From NCBI RefSeq assembly GCF_003172915.1, contig NZ_QGKU01000031.1:104170-168169 (forward strand): a stretch of 64,000 nucleotides of DNA, read 5' to 3'. Shown one piece after another: positions 35,166-47,100 of the stretch (position 1 is the first letter of the stretch; each line of letters begins with the position of its first letter). The position numbers were made by a program, and so were the translations under genes. The DNA is from Meridianimarinicoccus roseus (lineage in GTDB: Bacteria; Pseudomonadota; Alphaproteobacteria; Rhodobacterales; Rhodobacteraceae). The notes under the pieces were generated by a model. That model saw nothing but the letters and a program-made list of their open reading frames with translations. It did no database searches and was not told the origin of the DNA.

Positions 35166-37825
35166 GCCTTCGCCTCCAGCAGGGCCTCTACCGCACCGAT
35201 GGCGGCTTCGGCGTTCTCGGCAGACGGCCCGCCCGCCTGCGCCATGTCGGGACGGCCACCGCCGCCCTTGCCGCCCAGCGTCTCGGCTGCGGCACGGACC
35301 ATGTCCACCGCCGAAAGACGCCCGGTCAGATCCTCGGTCACACCGGCCGCGATGGCCGCCTTGCCGCCGGCATCCGCGATCAGCAGCACCGCGCCCGATC
35401 CGATCTTCGCCTTGTGCGCGTCGATCAGCGGCGGCAGGTCCTTGCCGGTCACGCCGCTCAGGATCTGGCCGATGAAAGCCACCCCGCCAACCTGCCGGGC
35501 CTCGGCACCGCCGCCCGCGCCGCCGCCCATCGCCAATTCGCGCCGCAGGTCCGCCAGTTCGGCCTGAAGCGCGCGCCGTTCGTCCAGAAGCGCCTGAACC
35601 CGCGCAGGCACATCCGCCGCCTGCGCCTTCAACATCGCGGCAACACCGGCCAGCCGTTTGTCCTGCGCGGCAAGGTAATCGAATGCCGCAGCGCCGGTCA
35701 GCGCCTCGATCCGCCGCACCCCGGAAGACGACGCACTGTCGCCCAGCGTGACGAAGAGGCCGATATCACCGGTCTGGCGCACATGGGTGCCACCGCACAA
35801 TTCCAGCGAATAGGTCGCCTTGTCCGTGCCCTTGCCGGAGCCATCCTCGCGGCCCATGGACACCACGCGCACCTCGTCGCCGTATTTCTCGCCGAACAGC
35901 GCCTGCGCGCCAAGCTCGCGCGCTTCGTCCGGGGTCATGATCCGCGTCTCGACCGGGGCATTCTGGCGGATATAGGCGTTCACCTCGCGCTCTACCCGGT
36001 CCAGTTCGTCAAGCGACATCGCCTTGGCGTGGCTGAAATCGAAGCGCAGCCGGTCCGGCGCATTGAGCGAGCCGCGCTGCGCGACGTGATCGCCCAGCGC
36101 CTTGCGCAACGCCTCGTGCAGAAGGTGGGTCGCCGAATGGTTCGCGCGGATCGCGCCGCGCCGCGCAGGGTCCACCGCCAGAACGGCGCCCTGGCCGGGG
36201 GCCAGCGTACCCTCCGTCACCTCTGCGAAATGGATGAACACGCCGTTGGTCTTGCGCGTGTCGGTGATCCGCGCCGCGCCCGTGTCGGTCTTCAGCATGC
36301 CGGTATCGCCGACCTGCCCCCCCGCCTCGGCATAGAACGGCGTCTGGTTCACGACGATCTGCACGCTGTCACCGGCGGCGGCCCCGTCCTGCGCGGCACC
36401 ATCGGACACAAGCGCCAGGATCTGCCCCTCGGCGGTTTCGGTGTCGTAGCCGAGAAACTCGGTCGCACCGTGTTCCTCCGCAAGGTCGAACCAGATCGCC
36501 GCGTCCGCCGTCTCGCCCGAACCGGACCACGCCGCACGGGCCTGCGCCTTCTGCTCGGCCATCGCGGCATCGAATCCGGCCTGGTCGACACCGCGGCCCA
36601 TCTCGCGCAGCGCGTCCTGCGTCAGGTCCAGCGGGAAGCCGTAAGTGTCGTACAGCTTGAATGCTGCCGTGCCCGGAAGGTCGCTGCCATCCGGTAGCTT
36701 GCCCAGTTCGTCCTCCAGCAGGCGCAGGCCGCGCTCCAGTGTCTGGCGGAAGCGCGTCTCCTCCAGCAGCAGGGTTTCCTGGATCAGCGCCTGCGCACGG
36801 CCAAGCTCGGGATAGGCGCCGCCCATCTTCGCCACCAGCGCGGGCACCAGCCGATGCATCAGCGGGTCCTGTGCCCCAAGCTGGTGGGCGTGGCGCATCG
36901 CGCGCCGCATGATCCGGCGCAGCACGTAGCCGCGCCCTTCGTTGCTGGGCATCACCCCGTCAGCGATGAGGAACGAGGTCGACCGAAGATGGTCCGCGAT
37001 GACCCGGTGATGCACCTTGCCCGGGCCGTCAGGGTCCGCACTGGTTGCATGGGCCGACGCCTCGATCAGAGCGCGGAACAGGTCGGTGTCGTAGTTATCG
37101 TGCTTGCCCTGCAGCAGTGCGCCGATCCGCTCCAGCCCCATGCCTGTGTCGATCGACGGATTCGGCAGGTCGCTGCGCGTGCCGTCGGCGAAGTCCTCGA
37201 ACTGCATGAAGACGAGGTTCCAGATCTCGATGAAGCGATCGCCGTCCTCATCGGGGCTTCCCGGCGGGCCGCCCCAGATGTGATCGCCGTGGTCATAGAA
37301 GATTTCGGTGCAGGGGCCGCAGGGGCCGGTCGCGCCCATCGACCAGAAGTTGTCATCGGTCGGAATGCGGATGATCCGCTCGTCCGGCAGGCCCGCCACC
37401 TTTTTCCAGATCTCCGCCGCGTCGTCGTCGGTGTGATAGACGGTCACAAGCAGGCGCGAGGCGTCGATGCCGAAATCACGGGTCAGCAGGTTCCAGGCAA
37501 AGGGGATCGCCTCGGATTTGAAGTAGTCGCCGAAGCTGAAATTGCCCAACATCTCGAAGAACGTGTGGTGGCGCGCGGTATAACCGACGTTGTCCAGATC
37601 GTTGTGCTTGCCTCCCGCGCGCACGCATTTCTGGCTGGTGACGGCGCGAGAATAATCGCGGTGCTCCAGCCCGGTGAAGACGTTCTTGAACTGCACCATG
37701 CCGGCATTGGTGAACATCAGCGTCGGATCGTTGCGCGGCACCAGGGGCGAGCTGTCCACCACCTCGTGCCCGTTTCGGCCGAAGTAATCCAGGAAGGTGC
37801 GGCGGATGTCGTTCAGGCTGGCCAT
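35162..37825 (-). CDS. alaS: Alanine--tRNA ligase
   Basis: 887-aa class II synthetase. The N-terminal catalytic domain begins [20 protein letters not shown] and carries [12 protein letters not shown]. The editing domain has [17 protein letters not shown] with the zinc-ligand HxxxH, and [15 protein letters not shown] with the Cys/His pair. The C-terminal DHHA1-like domain is Gly-rich. The frame is open upstream to 37933, but 37825 gives the conserved N-terminus and normal length. Confidence 0.97.
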   Translation of the reverse strand: MASLNDIRRTFLDYFGRNGHEVVDSSPLVPRNDPTLMFTNAGMVQFKNVFTGLEHRDYSRAVTSQKCVRAGGKHNDLDNVGYTARHHTFFEMLGNFSFGDYFKSEAIPFAWNLLTRDFGIDASRLLVTVYHTDDDAAEIWKKVAGLPDERIIRIPTDDNFWSMGATGPCGPCTEIFYDHGDHIWGGPPGSPDEDGDRFIEIWNLVFMQFEDFADGTRSDLPNPSIDTGMGLERIGALLQGKHDNYDTDLFRALIEASAHATSADPDGPGKVHHRVIADHLRSTSFLIADGVMPSNEGRGYVLRRIMRRAMRHAHQLGAQDPLMHRLVPALVAKMGGAYPELGRAQALIQETLLLEETRFRQTLERGLRLLEDELGKLPDGSDLPGTAAFKLYDTYGFPLDLTQDALREMGRGVDQAGFDAAMAEQKAQARAAWSGSGETADAAIWFDLAEEHGATEFLGYDTETAEGQILALVSDGAAQDGAAAGDSVQIVVNQTPFYAEAGGQVGDTGMLKTDTGAARITDTRKTNGVFIHFAEVTEGTLAPGQGAVLAVDPARRGAIRANHSATHLLHEALRKALGDHVAQRGSLNAPDRLRFDFSHAKAMSLDELDRVEREVNAYIRQNAPVETRIMTPDEARELGAQALFGEKYGDEVRVVSMGREDGSGKGTDKATYSLELCGGTHVRQTGDIGLFVTLGDSASSSGVRRIEALTGAAAFDYLAAQDKRLAGVAAMLKAQAADVPARVQALLDERRALQAELADLRRELAMGGGAGGGAEARQVGGVAFIGQILSGVTGKDLPPLIDAHKAKIGSGAVLLIADAGGKAAIAAGVTEDLTGRLSAVDMVRAAAETLGGKGGGGRPDMAQAGGPSAENAEAAIGAVEALLEAKA

Positions 37826-37918
37826 GGCGTCCCGTGTGTTTGATGAAACCTTCCGTGCGGTGTAGCGGCGGCGCGGGCGGGTGTCCATAATAGGCGCAGC
37901 GCCGGGCGGCGGGGCACG

Positions 37919-37945
37919 AAAAAACCCCGGCACGTGGCCGGGGTT
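37919..37945 (-). terminator. Intrinsic terminator of recA
   Basis: Perfect 9-bp stem AACCCCGGC/GCCGGGGTT with a 5-nt loop and a T-tract on the minus strand, between the recA stop and alaS start. Confidence 0.88.
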
Positions 37946-38004
37946 CTACGGATCACACTGCGGCAGACCGGGCGCCGGGGCGGCGCGCGGCCTTCGCCGA
38001 CAGG

Positions 38005-39078
38005 TCAGCCGTCGACCACGTCGTCCTCGCCTTCGGCTCCGGGAAGAAGGTCGAATTCCAGCCCGTGGGCGGCGCGGATCTTGTCCTCGATCTCCAGAGC
38101 GGTGCGGGTGTTGGTCTTCAGGTAGGTCTTGGCGTTCTCCCGGCCTTGCCCGATGCGTTCGTCGCCGTAGGAAAACCACGACCCCGACTTCTCCACCACG
38201 CCGGCCTTCACGCCGAGATCCAGCAATTCGCCGGTCTTGGAAATGCCTTCGCCATACATGATGTCGAACTCCACCTGCTTGAACGGCGGCGCGACCTTGT
38301 TCTTGACGATCTTCACGCGCGTGGCGTTGCCGACGACCTCGTCCCGGTCCTTCACCGCGCCGATCCTCCGGATGTCGAGCCGAACCGAGGCATAGAATTT
38401 CAACGCGTTGCCGCCCGATGTCGTCTCGGGGCTGCCGAACATGACGCCGATCTTCATGCGGATCTGGTTGATGAAGATCACCATGCAGTTGCTGCGGCTG
38501 ATGGAGGCGGTCAGCTTGCGCATCGCCTGGCTCATCAGGCGGGCCTGCGCACCGACCTGGTGCTCGCCCATGTCGCCTTCAAGCTCGGCCTTGGGCGTGA
38601 GCGCTGCGACGCTGTCGACCACGACCATGCTGACCGCGCCGGACCGAACCAGCGTGTCGGTGATCTCGAGCGCCTGCTCGCCGGTGTCGGGCTGGCTGAT
38701 CAGCAACTCCTGGATGTCGACGCCGAGCTTGCGCGCGTATTGCGGGTCGAGCGCGTGCTCGGCATCCACGAAGGCGCACACGCCGCCCTTCTTCTGCTCC
38801 TCGGCGACGCAGTGCAGCGTCAGCGTGGTCTTGCCCGAGGATTCCGGGCCGTAGATCTCGATGATGCGGCCCTTCGGCAGCCCGCCAATCCCGAGCGCGA
38901 TGTCGAGCCCGAGCGAGCCTGTCGAGGTCGCCTCGATCTCCTGCACGGCATTCTGGCCGAGCTTCATGATCGAGCCCTTGCCGAATTGCCGTTCGATCTG
39001 GGCCAGAGCCGAGTCCAGCGCCTTTTGCTTGTCCATTGTCCGTGATCCGCCGAGGTCGAGAAGGTTCGCCGATGCCAT
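38005..39078 (-). CDS. recA: Recombinase RecA
   Basis: 357-aa strand-exchange ATPase and LexA co-protease. Walker A is [10 protein letters not shown], followed by [15 protein letters not shown], the [15 protein letters not shown]alker B segment, and the L2-loop stretch [20 protein letters not shown]. The start at 39078 (MASANLLDL) matches relatives. An SOS box lies 51 bp upstream. RecA is also needed by GTA recipients to recombine incoming DNA. Confidence 0.98.
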   Translation of the reverse strand: MASANLLDLGGSRTMDKQKALDSALAQIERQFGKGSIMKLGQNAVQEIEATSTGSLGLDIALGIGGLPKGRIIEIYGPESSGKTTLTLHCVAEEQKKGGVCAFVDAEHALDPQYARKLGVDIQELLISQPDTGEQALEITDTLVRSGAVSMVVVDSVAALTPKAELEGDMGEHQVGAQARLMSQAMRKLTASISRSNCMVIFINQIRMKIGVMFGSPETTSGGNALKFYASVRLDIRRIGAVKDRDEVVGNATRVKIVKNKVAPPFKQVEFDIMYGEGISKTGELLDLGVKAGVVEKSGSWFSYGDERIGQGRENAKTYLKTNTRTALEIEDKIRAAHGLEFDLLPGAEGEDDVVDG

Positions 39079-39128
39079 GTGTCCTGTCCTTATTTCATAC
39101 CCGCTGGGGCGCAGCAATGCCGCCGTAT

Positions 39129-39143
39129 GTTCTGCTCTTGTTC
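39129..39143. promoter_or_regulatory. Alphaproteobacterial SOS (LexA) box of recA
   Basis: GTTC-TGCTCTT-GTTC on the plus strand, an exact GTTC-N7-GTTC direct repeat, the LexA site of alphaproteobacteria. It is centred about 58 bp upstream of the recA start. Confidence 0.88.
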
Positions 39144-39263
39144 TTTCCTAGTTATGGATACAAAACAAGAACAAATCAAATCAAATGTGCCGGGTGAGCC
39201 TGCGGGCGGATCCGTTAACATGGCGTTACGGTAGGAATGACGGGATGGGGGATTGCCGGATCG

Positions 39264-41570
39264 TCAGTGGAACTGGCGCTGCACCGTCGTCGTGAGATCC
39301 TGAAGCGAGAACGGCTTGGGCAGAAAGACGGAGTTGGGGATTCGCGCCTGGTGGTCGCTCAGCGCATCCTCGGCATAGCCGGACACGAAGACGACGCGGG
39401 TGCCCGGGCGCGACTTGAGCGCTTCGCGAACCCAGCTTGGGCCGTCCATGCCCGGCATGACGACATCGGTGACGAAAACGTCCACCTCAAGAGCGGGGTC
39501 GGTCAACTGTTCCAGCGCCTCCTCGGCGTTTTCGGCCTCGATAACCGTATAGCCGCGCAACCTCAGCGCACGCGACGCGAAGGCCCGTACCGACGCCTCG
39601 TCCTCCACCAGAAGGATGACACCGTCGCCATGCGTCGGCTGCGGTTCGACGACCTCGGCCTGCGCCGACGCCGCCTCGGCATCACCGGCGGGCTTGGACG
39701 GGAAATAGAGCGTGAAGGTGGAGCCCTGTCCCGTCACGCTGTCGGCGAAGATGAATCCGCCGGTCTGCTTGACGATGCCATAGGCGGTGGACAGGCCCAG
39801 CCCGGTGCCTTCTCCCGTCTTCTTGGTGGTGTAGAAAGGTTCGAATATCTTCTGCAGGTTTTCCTCGGCGATGCCGCAGCCCTCGTCGTGCACTCGCACC
39901 ACCGAATAGCTGCCCGGCGGGATCGCGGCACGGTTGCGCCGCAGTTCCGTCTCCAGCCGGACGCTGCTTGTCTCCACCGTGATCTCGCCGCCCGCGGGCA
40001 TCGCGTCGCGCGCGTTCACCACGAGGTTCATGATCACCTGTTCGAGCTGGCGTTTGTCCACGCGGATCGGCGGCACCGCTTCCTCGTAGCGCACCGACAG
40101 ACGCACGGTTTCGCCCACAAGGCGGCTGAGCAGATGCGTCAGGTCCGACAGCGCCTCGGTGAGATCGACGGTTTCCGGCTTGAGCGTCTGCTTGCGCGAG
40201 AAGGCCAGCAGCTGGCCGACAAGGCTGGCGGCCCGATTTGCGTTCTGATTGATCTGCACAAGATCGCCATAGGCCGGATCGCCTTCATCATGGCGCAGCA
40301 GCAAGAGGTCGCAATGCCCCGAGATCGCGGTGAGCAGATTGTTGAAATCATGCGCGACACCGCCGGCCAGCTGTCCGATCGCCTGCATCTTCTGGCTCTG
40401 GACGAACTGCGCTTCCAGTGTCTTGAGTTCGGTCGCATCGGTCAGGACTGCGAGCAGAATCGCCTCGCCCTGCTCTTCCAGCGGCTTGAGCGAGACCTGC
40501 ACGAACCGGTCACCGCCATCGCCGCGCACCTGAAGGAATTCCGACCGCGACGGCGCGCTTCCCGAATGGGCGTCCTGCAACCAGTCGGTGATCGGCCGCC
40601 CGAGGCCCGACAGCCCTTCGCTGAGCCAGGTGCCCGTCGGCATATCGCGGCCAACAAGATCGCGGGCCCCCTGATTGCAGGCCAGTACGCGGCCATCCAA
40701 CCCGACCTTGATCATCGGCACCGGGAGAGTGTCGAACAGCAATCGCGCGCTCGGCCCGCCCCCAAGGTCGGGCGGAAGGAAATAGACCTCACTACAGGGC
40801 GCGTCGTCGGCACCCAGGCAATGAAGCCGCAGCGTCACCGGCCCGCTTGCAGTGTCGATGCGCCGCACCTCGCCGGTTTCGAACCGCACTGTACCCAGAA
40901 GCCTGTCCATCGTGGCGGGCACCTCGCGCCCCAGCAGCGTTTCAAGCGCGGCATTGGCCGACAGGATCGCGCCATCCGGCCGCACCACAGCCATCGGCAG
41001 CGCGACGTCGCTGCGGCCGATATCCGTCCCGCCGACCACAAGGTTCTCGGCCCGCCAGAGGAACAGATTGTCGGGGTTGGCCACGACCGACACCCGCACA
41101 TGACCGCGGTGGCTGACCCGTTCGGCCCGCGCACTGCCGCGCGCCCCGGCATCGTCCAGCAGGCCCCGCACCGTCTTGAGGGGGGTTGCGAAAAGACCGG
41201 CGAAGGAGGACGACACCAGCCCTCCGGGCACGAGGCCCAGCGTTTCGGCACCGGGTGCATTGCTGCCCAATACCCGGCCCGCGTCGTCGGTCAGCGCCAT
41301 CGCCACGTCGTCGGCCGCCATCATCGCGTCCAACATCGCCAGACGCGCGCGCTTGCGCCGCCACAGCAGCAACCGTCGTCCGGCGACCACCGTCGCCGCG
41401 CCCAACGTTCCGCACCCGGATGCCAGCAAGGCAATCTGGAGTATCGGCGGCGTCCCCAGCAGCCCGGCCACAGTCAGCACGACGCCAAGCACCGCGACAT
41501 GGCCTTCGTTCAGGGTCAGGAAGACCCGGGGGGGCGACGAGGGGCGACGCAGTTCCGCAGCGTGATCCAT
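39264..41570 (-). CDS. cckA: Hybrid histidine kinase CckA
   Basis: 768-aa membrane hybrid kinase. Two membrane segments lie near residues 25-70, then PAS-like domains, the DHp helix with phospho-acceptor His407 in [17 protein letters not shown], an ATPase domain ([19 protein letters not shown]) and a C-terminal receiver with Asp702 in [13 protein letters not shown]. Domain order and the DHp sequence are those of CckA, which feeds phosphate through ChpT to CtrA. In R. capsulatus this pathway controls GTA release and motility. GGAG precedes the chosen start. It lies 79 bp after rsmB and may be cotranscribed; I see no SOS box before it. Confidence 0.92.
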   Translation of the reverse strand: MDHAAELRRPSSPPRVFLTLNEGHVAVLGVVLTVAGLLGTPPILQIALLASGCGTLGAATVVAGRRLLLWRRKRARLAMLDAMMAADDVAMALTDDAGRVLGSNAPGAETLGLVPGGLVSSSFAGLFATPLKTVRGLLDDAGARGSARAERVSHRGHVRVSVVANPDNLFLWRAENLVVGGTDIGRSDVALPMAVVRPDGAILSANAALETLLGREVPATMDRLLGTVRFETGEVRRIDTASGPVTLRLHCLGADDAPCSEVYFLPPDLGGGPSARLLFDTLPVPMIKVGLDGRVLACNQGARDLVGRDMPTGTWLSEGLSGLGRPITDWLQDAHSGSAPSRSEFLQVRGDGGDRFVQVSLKPLEEQGEAILLAVLTDATELKTLEAQFVQSQKMQAIGQLAGGVAHDFNNLLTAISGHCDLLLLRHDEGDPAYGDLVQINQNANRAASLVGQLLAFSRKQTLKPETVDLTEALSDLTHLLSRLVGETVRLSVRYEEAVPPIRVDKRQLEQVIMNLVVNARDAMPAGGEITVETSSVRLETELRRNRAAIPPGSYSVVRVHDEGCGIAEENLQKIFEPFYTTKKTGEGTGLGLSTAYGIVKQTGGFIFADSVTGQGSTFTLYFPSKPAGDAEAASAQAEVVEPQPTHGDGVILLVEDEASVRAFASRALRLRGYTVIEAENAEEALEQLTDPALEVDVFVTDVVMPGMDGPSWVREALKSRPGTRVVFVSGYAEDALSDHQARIPNSVFLPKPFSLQDLTTTVQRQFH

Positions 41571-41649
41571 GCTTGCTCCAATAGCCAGTCCCAAACCGTC
41601 ATAGGACAGGCCCGGTTAACCACGGATTAAGCCCGATTTCGCGCAGCAT

Positions 41650-42834
41650 TCAACCCTGAGTAGTGTCGACATCCCGGCCCAGCAGCGCGAAGAAGAACCC
41701 GTCGCCCCCGTCCGCCGGTGTGAAACGATGTTGCGCTCGGCAAGTCCAGCCCGGCATCGCGGAAAGGAAGGCCGCGATCCGCTCCTCGTTCTCGCGCGCG
41801 AGCAACGAACAGGTGACATAGCACAGCGACCCGCCCTGCGCCACGTGGCCGCAGGCGGCAACGAGGATCTCGTCCTGAAGCGCCGTCAACTCGTCCAGCC
41901 GCGCCGGGTCGAGCGTCCATTTTCCCTGCGGATCGCGCCGCCACGACCCGCTGCCCGAGCAGGGGGCATCGACCAGCACCGTGTCGAACGGCGCCTCGGC
42001 GGCAAGCGCGTCCGGCGCGGCGCAATGCACCGCCAGCCCTGCCCGCGCCGCCCGCGCGGGCAGGTCGGCCATCCGCCGCGGAGCCGCGTCATGGGCGACG
42101 AAGTGCCCCTTCACCCGCGCCCCGATCGCGAGCGTCTTGCCGCCCCCGCCCGCACAATAATCCAGCAGCCGGCCGCCTTCGGGCAGCGGGACCAGGTCCG
42201 AAACCGCCTGCGAGGCCGCGTCCTGAAATTCGAGCGCACCCGACAGCACCGCCGGATCGGCCCGCAGTCGGCGCGCGCCGGTGACAACTTCGAGCGCCGT
42301 GGCCGATAGCGGGTGCCGCCGCGTGTCGGTTCCGGCGGCCGCAAGCTGCGCCTGCGCCTCGTCCACCGTGGTGCGGCGAGTGTTCACGCGCAGGTGCACC
42401 GGCGCGCGCTCGCGCAGCGCGGCCAGCGCTGCGGCGGCGTCCGCGCCCAGGCTGTCCTGAAGGTCGGGCCAGAGCCAGTCCGGGCAGTCCAGCGCCTCGG
42501 GCCCGTCCAGCGGCGCACGGCCTGCCTCGGCTTCCGCCTCGCTCAGGGGCGCCGGACCGTAGCCCACCCCATCGAACAGTAGGGCGGCGTCGTGCCCCGA
42601 TTCCCGCGCCAGCCCGATCATCAGGCCGCGGCCGGTCTCGGCTCCGCCCAGCGCGGCCAGCGACCGGCGACGGCGGAGCGCGTCATAGACAAGATCCCGG
42701 ATCGCCGCGCGGTCCTTTGACCCCGCGAAGCGGTGACCTCGCGCCCAGCCGGTCAGCGCCTTCTCGGCCGGGGCGCCGCCGAGGATGTCGTCCAGCAGGT
42801 CGGCTGCTGCGGCCACGCGCGCACCGGGGGTCAC
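41650..42834 (-). CDS. rsmB: RsmB/NOP-family RNA (cytosine-5) methyltransferase
   Basis: 394-aa SAM-dependent m5C methyltransferase. An N-terminal NusB-like helical region precedes the Rossmann core LLDYCAGGGGKTLAIGA. The two catalytic cysteines are in VDAPCSGSGSWRR (motif IV) and VTCSLLARENEE (motif VI). The target is probably 16S rRNA, but other NOP/Sun-family RNAs cannot be excluded. It is divergent from the RND operon. Confidence 0.9.
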   Translation of the reverse strand: MTPGARVAAAADLLDDILGGAPAEKALTGWARGHRFAGSKDRAAIRDLVYDALRRRRSLAALGGAETGRGLMIGLARESGHDAALLFDGVGYGPAPLSEAEAEAGRAPLDGPEALDCPDWLWPDLQDSLGADAAAALAALRERAPVHLRVNTRRTTVDEAQAQLAAAGTDTRRHPLSATALEVVTGARRLRADPAVLSGALEFQDAASQAVSDLVPLPEGGRLLDYCAGGGGKTLAIGARVKGHFVAHDAAPRRMADLPARAARAGLAVHCAAPDALAAEAPFDTVLVDAPCSGSGSWRRDPQGKWTLDPARLDELTALQDEILVAACGHVAQGGSLCYVTCSLLARENEERIAAFLSAMPGWTCRAQHRFTPADGGDGFFFALLGRDVDTTQG

Positions 42835-43044
42835 GGTCGGGCTTTCGGGGTATTGGGTCGTCTCATCTGTGCTGGCTTTCGCTTCGATCCGGGTTGCAAC
42901 TGCCTAGCGCGGCGCGGGCGCCAAGGAAAGTCGACTTGCGGGACTCGCGTTGTCCGCGTTTCCGGGCATAGTGGTCGCAATCCCCCGCCCGGCCGGGCGG
43001 CGATCTTTCACATGCCCGCAGCCGTCCCAGACGAAAGGATCCCC

Positions 43045-44190
43045 ATGCGCCGCCCGATCCGACCCGCCCTGCCCGCGCTTCTCATGTTCCTGGCAGCCTG
43101 GCCGGGCGCCGGACAGGCCCAGCAGGCCGGGCAGGCCGCGCCGCGTGTCACCGTCGCCGCCGCCATCACCGAGGACGTGGTGCAGGACGCCAGCTTCATC
43201 GCGCGGGTCGAAGCGACCGACACAGTCGATCTGATCGCGCGCGTCACCGGCTTCGTGCGGGCCGTGGGCGTGCGGGACGGGGCAGAGGTCGCCGAGGGCG
43301 ATCTGCTGTTCGAGATCGAGAGCGAGCAATACGCGGCCGTGGTCGCCGCGCGCCGCGCCGACCTTGCACAGGCCGAGGCGAACCAGACGCTGGCCGAAGT
43401 CGAACTGGACCGTCGCCGCGAACTGGTGGCGCGGCAGGCGGTGGCGCAGTCGGAACTGGACGTGGCGCAGGCCAACCAGCAGGTCGCCGCAGCCGCCGTG
43501 CGTGCGGCCGAGGCCGCGCTGGCCCAGGCCGAACTGGACCTTGGCTACACCCGGATCACCGCGCCCTTTGCGGGCCGCATCGGCCGGATCGGCGCAAGCC
43601 CCGGCGAACTGGTCGGCCCGACCAGCGGCGCGCTGGCGACCCTTGTGCGCGAAGCGCCGGTTTTCGTCAGCTTCGCGCTTGGCGAGCGGCAGCTTTTCGA
43701 CGTGATGCAGGCCGCGCTGGCGGCGGGCGGCAGCATCGGCGCGCCGCAGGACCGGATCGACGTGACGCTGCGCCTGCCCAACGGCACCGAATATGGCGAG
43801 ACCGGCACTATCGCCTTCGGCGACAACCGGGTGGACCCGGCCACGGGCACGCTGGCGGTTCGGGCCGAATTCGCCAATGCCGACAGGCTGCTGGTGGATG
43901 GCGCCTTCGTCACCGCACGGCTGGCCCAGCAAGACCCGGTGCCGATGCTGACCATCCCGCAGGCGGCGGTGCAGCGCGACCAGCGCGGCAGTTTCGTGCT
44001 TGTCGTCGGCGCGGAGCAGACGGTGGAACAGCGCTATGTCGCAACCGGGCGCACAATCGGTGCTTCGGTGGCGGTGACGGAAGGCCTGCGCGAGGGCGAG
44101 ACGGTGATCGTGGAGGGGTTGCAGCGCGTGCGGCCCGGCGTGCCGGTCGAAGCGGTTCTGGCCGGCACGTCCGTCGGCGACGGGAACTAA
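43045..44190 (+). CDS. RND efflux periplasmic adaptor (MFP)
   Basis: 381-aa membrane-fusion protein linking an RND pump to an outer-membrane channel. A signal peptide (cut after GAGQAQ) precedes an alpha-helical hairpin of about 80 residues flanked by lipoyl half-motifs (IARVTGFVRAVGVRDGAEV; ITAPFAGRIGRIGASPGELV). A beta-barrel and membrane-proximal domain follow. AGGA lies before the ATG. The pump gene begins 4 bp later. There is no outer-membrane factor and no regulator alongside. Confidence 0.93.
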   Translation: MRRPIRPALPALLMFLAAWPGAGQAQQAGQAAPRVTVAAAITEDVVQDASFIARVEATDTVDLIARVTGFVRAVGVRDGAEVAEGDLLFEIESEQYAAVVAARRADLAQAEANQTLAEVELDRRRELVARQAVAQSELDVAQANQQVAAAAVRAAEAALAQAELDLGYTRITAPFAGRIGRIGASPGELVGPTSGALATLVREAPVFVSFALGERQLFDVMQAALAAGGSIGAPQDRIDVTLRLPNGTEYGETGTIAFGDNRVDPATGTLAVRAEFANADRLLVDGAFVTARLAQQDPVPMLTIPQAAVQRDQRGSFVLVVGAEQTVEQRYVATGRTIGASVAVTEGLREGETVIVEGLQRVRPGVPVEAVLAGTSVGDGN

Positions 44191-44194
44191 GCCC

Positions 44195-47100
44195 ATGTTC
44201 TCGGCGATCTTCATCAGCAAGCCGAAGATGGCGATGGTCATCTCGCTCGTGCTCAGTATCCTCGGCATGATCGGCTATACCGCGCTTCCGGTCGAACAGT
44301 TTCCCAACATCACCCCGCCCGTCGTGTCGGTTACCGCGACCTATACCGGCGCCAATTCCGAAACGGTGGAAACCAGCGTCGCCGCCCCGATCGAGGCGCA
44401 GGTGAATGGCGTGGACGACATGATCTACATGTCGTCGGACAGCACCGACACGGGCAGCTATTCGCTGAACGTGACCTTCGCCGTGGGCACCGATCCCGAC
44501 ATCGCCGCCGTGAACGTGCAGAACCGGGTGGCGCAGGCCATGGCGGCGCTGCCCAGCGAAGTCACGGACAGGGGCGTGGTCACACAGAAGGCGGCCACGA
44601 ACATGCTGCTGGTGGTCGTGCTGGACAGCCCGAACGGCACATATGACGAAGTGTTCCTGTCCAACTATGCCTCCATCAACCTGAGCGACGCGTTAAGCCG
44701 CGTTGCGGGCGTGGGCCGCGCCGATGTGATGACGGACTTCGCCTATGCCATGCGGATCTGGATGGACCCCGAACGCCTTGCCAGCCTCGGGCTCACGCCG
44801 AACGACCTGGTCGCGGCGATCCGCGACCAGAACCTGGAGGTGTCGGCCGGACAGATCGGCGCGCCGCCGGTGCCGGGCGACCAGCAGTTCCAGTACACGA
44901 TCACCGCAAAGGGCCGTCTGACCAGCGCGGCCGAGTTCGAGAACATCGTGGTGCGCAGTGGGGCGGGCGGCGCGCTGGTGCGGATCGGCGACGTGGCGCG
45001 GGTCGAGCTTGGCTCCAGCGCCTATGGCGCGTCGGGACGCTTCAGCGGCGGACCCGCGACGGTTCTGGCTGTCTACCAGGCGCCGGGGGCCAATGCGCTC
45101 GACGTGGCCGACGGCGTTCGGGACGAACTCGAGCGCCTTTCGGCGGTGTTTCCCGACGACATGCGCTACAACGTGCCGTTCGATAGCACAGACTTCGTGG
45201 AACAGTCGCTGGACGATGTGGTCGAGACACTGGTGATCGCCTTCGTGCTGGTGATCTCGGTCGTGTTCCTCTTCCTGGGAAGCTGGCGCGCGACCATCGT
45301 GCCGGCCGTGGCGATCCCGGTCTCGCTGATCGGCAGCTTCGCGGTGCTGATGGCGCTTGGGATGTCGCTGAACACAATCTCGCTCTTTGCGCTGGTGCTC
45401 GCCATCGGGATCGTGGTCGATGACGCGATCATCGTGGTCGAAAACGTGGAAAGCATCATGGCCCGCGAGGGGCTGCCCCCGGCCGAGGCGACGCGCAAGG
45501 CGATGACGCAGATCACCGGCCCTGTGATCGCCACGACGCTGGTGCTGCTGGCGGTCTTTGTGCCGGTGCTGTTCATGCCCGGCATCTCGGGGCGGCTGTT
45601 CTCGCAATTCGCGATCACCATCTCGGCGGCGGTCGTGATCTCGTCGATCAACGCACTGACGCTGTCGCCCGCGCTGTGCGCGTTGCTGCTGCGCCCGCGC
45701 CCCGCGGCGCTGACAGGCCCGTTGGCCGTGTTCGAACGCGGCATCGACACGGTGCGCGGCGGATATGTGAGCCTCGTACGGCGCATTGCCCGCGTCTCGG
45801 CGCTGAGCCTTGTGGCGGTGGCCGGGATCGTGCTGGCGATGGTGGTGCTCATGGGCCGCACGCCCGCGGGCTTCCTGCCGCTGGAGGACAACGGGTATCT
45901 CTTCGTGGACGTGCAACTGCCGGACGCGGCCTCGCTGGCGCGGACCGAAGCGATCTCGGACCGGGTCGAGGCGCGGATCCTCGGGATCGAGGGTGTGTCG
46001 GACACGGTTCTGGTGAACGGGTTCAGCATGCTCAGCGGGGCGGGATCGAACGGCGCGATGATCATCGTGACACTCGACCCTTGGGACACGCGCCAGACAC
46101 CGCAGACCAGCGCCGACGGCATCCTCGCACAGATCCGCGGCATCGCCGGGGCCGAAGCCGCGGCCAGCGTGCTGGCATTCAATCCGCCACCGATCTCGGG
46201 CCTCGGGATGAGTGCCGGGGTCGAAATGAAGGTGCAGCAGACAGGCGGCGGCAGCGCGCAGGATCTGGCATCGGGAGTGGGCAGCCTTGTCTACGCGGCC
46301 AACCAGCAGCCGGAGATTGCGCAGGCATATTCCACGTTCCGTGCGAACGTGCCGAAATACTTCGTCGATCTGGACCGCGACAAGGCGCAGTCGCTGGACG
46401 TGGCGGTGCGCGACGTGTTCGGCGCGCTGCAGGCCTACATGGGGTCGTACTACGTCAACGACTTCAATCTTTTCGGTCGCGTCTACCGGGTCATGCTTCA
46501 GGCCGACGGCGACTATCGCAACGCGGTGGACGACATCTCCGCGCTGCATGTGCGCTCGGCGGGCGGCGCGATGGTGCCTCTGGGCACGCTGGTGGACGTG
46601 GACGAGGTGCTCGGCCCGGTGCTGCTGAACCGCTACAACATGTTCCGTTCGGCCACGGTGACGGCGGTGCCCGCGCCGGGTTTCGCCACCGGCGACGCGA
46701 TCCGCGTGCTGGCCGAGCAATCGCGGACGGCGCTGCCGCCGGGCTATGCCTATGAATGGACCGGGACCGCGCAGCAGCAACTTGAAGCCGGCGGAACCGT
46801 GCAGATCATCCTCGGGCTGGCGGTGTTGTTCGGCTATCTTTTCCTTGTCGCGCAGTACGAAAGCTGGACGATGCCGCTGGCGATCTTCATGTCGGTCACC
46901 GTGGCGCTGCTGGGCGCGGTGCTGTCGGTCTGGATCGTCGGCAGCGACATCAATCTCTATACCCAGATCGGGATGATCATGCTGATCGGGCTGGGAGCGA
47001 AGAACGCGATCCTGATCGTGGAGTTCGCGATGGAACGGCGCGCCGCAGGACTGAACCGGATCGAGGCCGGGCTCGAGGGCGCAGGTCAGCGCTTCCGCGC

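Noticed and set aside
39237..41630. 797-codon plus-strand frame opposite cckA
   Set aside because: Mirror of the cckA frame; no motif and no ribosome binding site.
41571..41649. SOS box upstream of cckA
   Set aside because: Looked for GTTC-N7-GTTC and its complement in the gap before cckA; not present.
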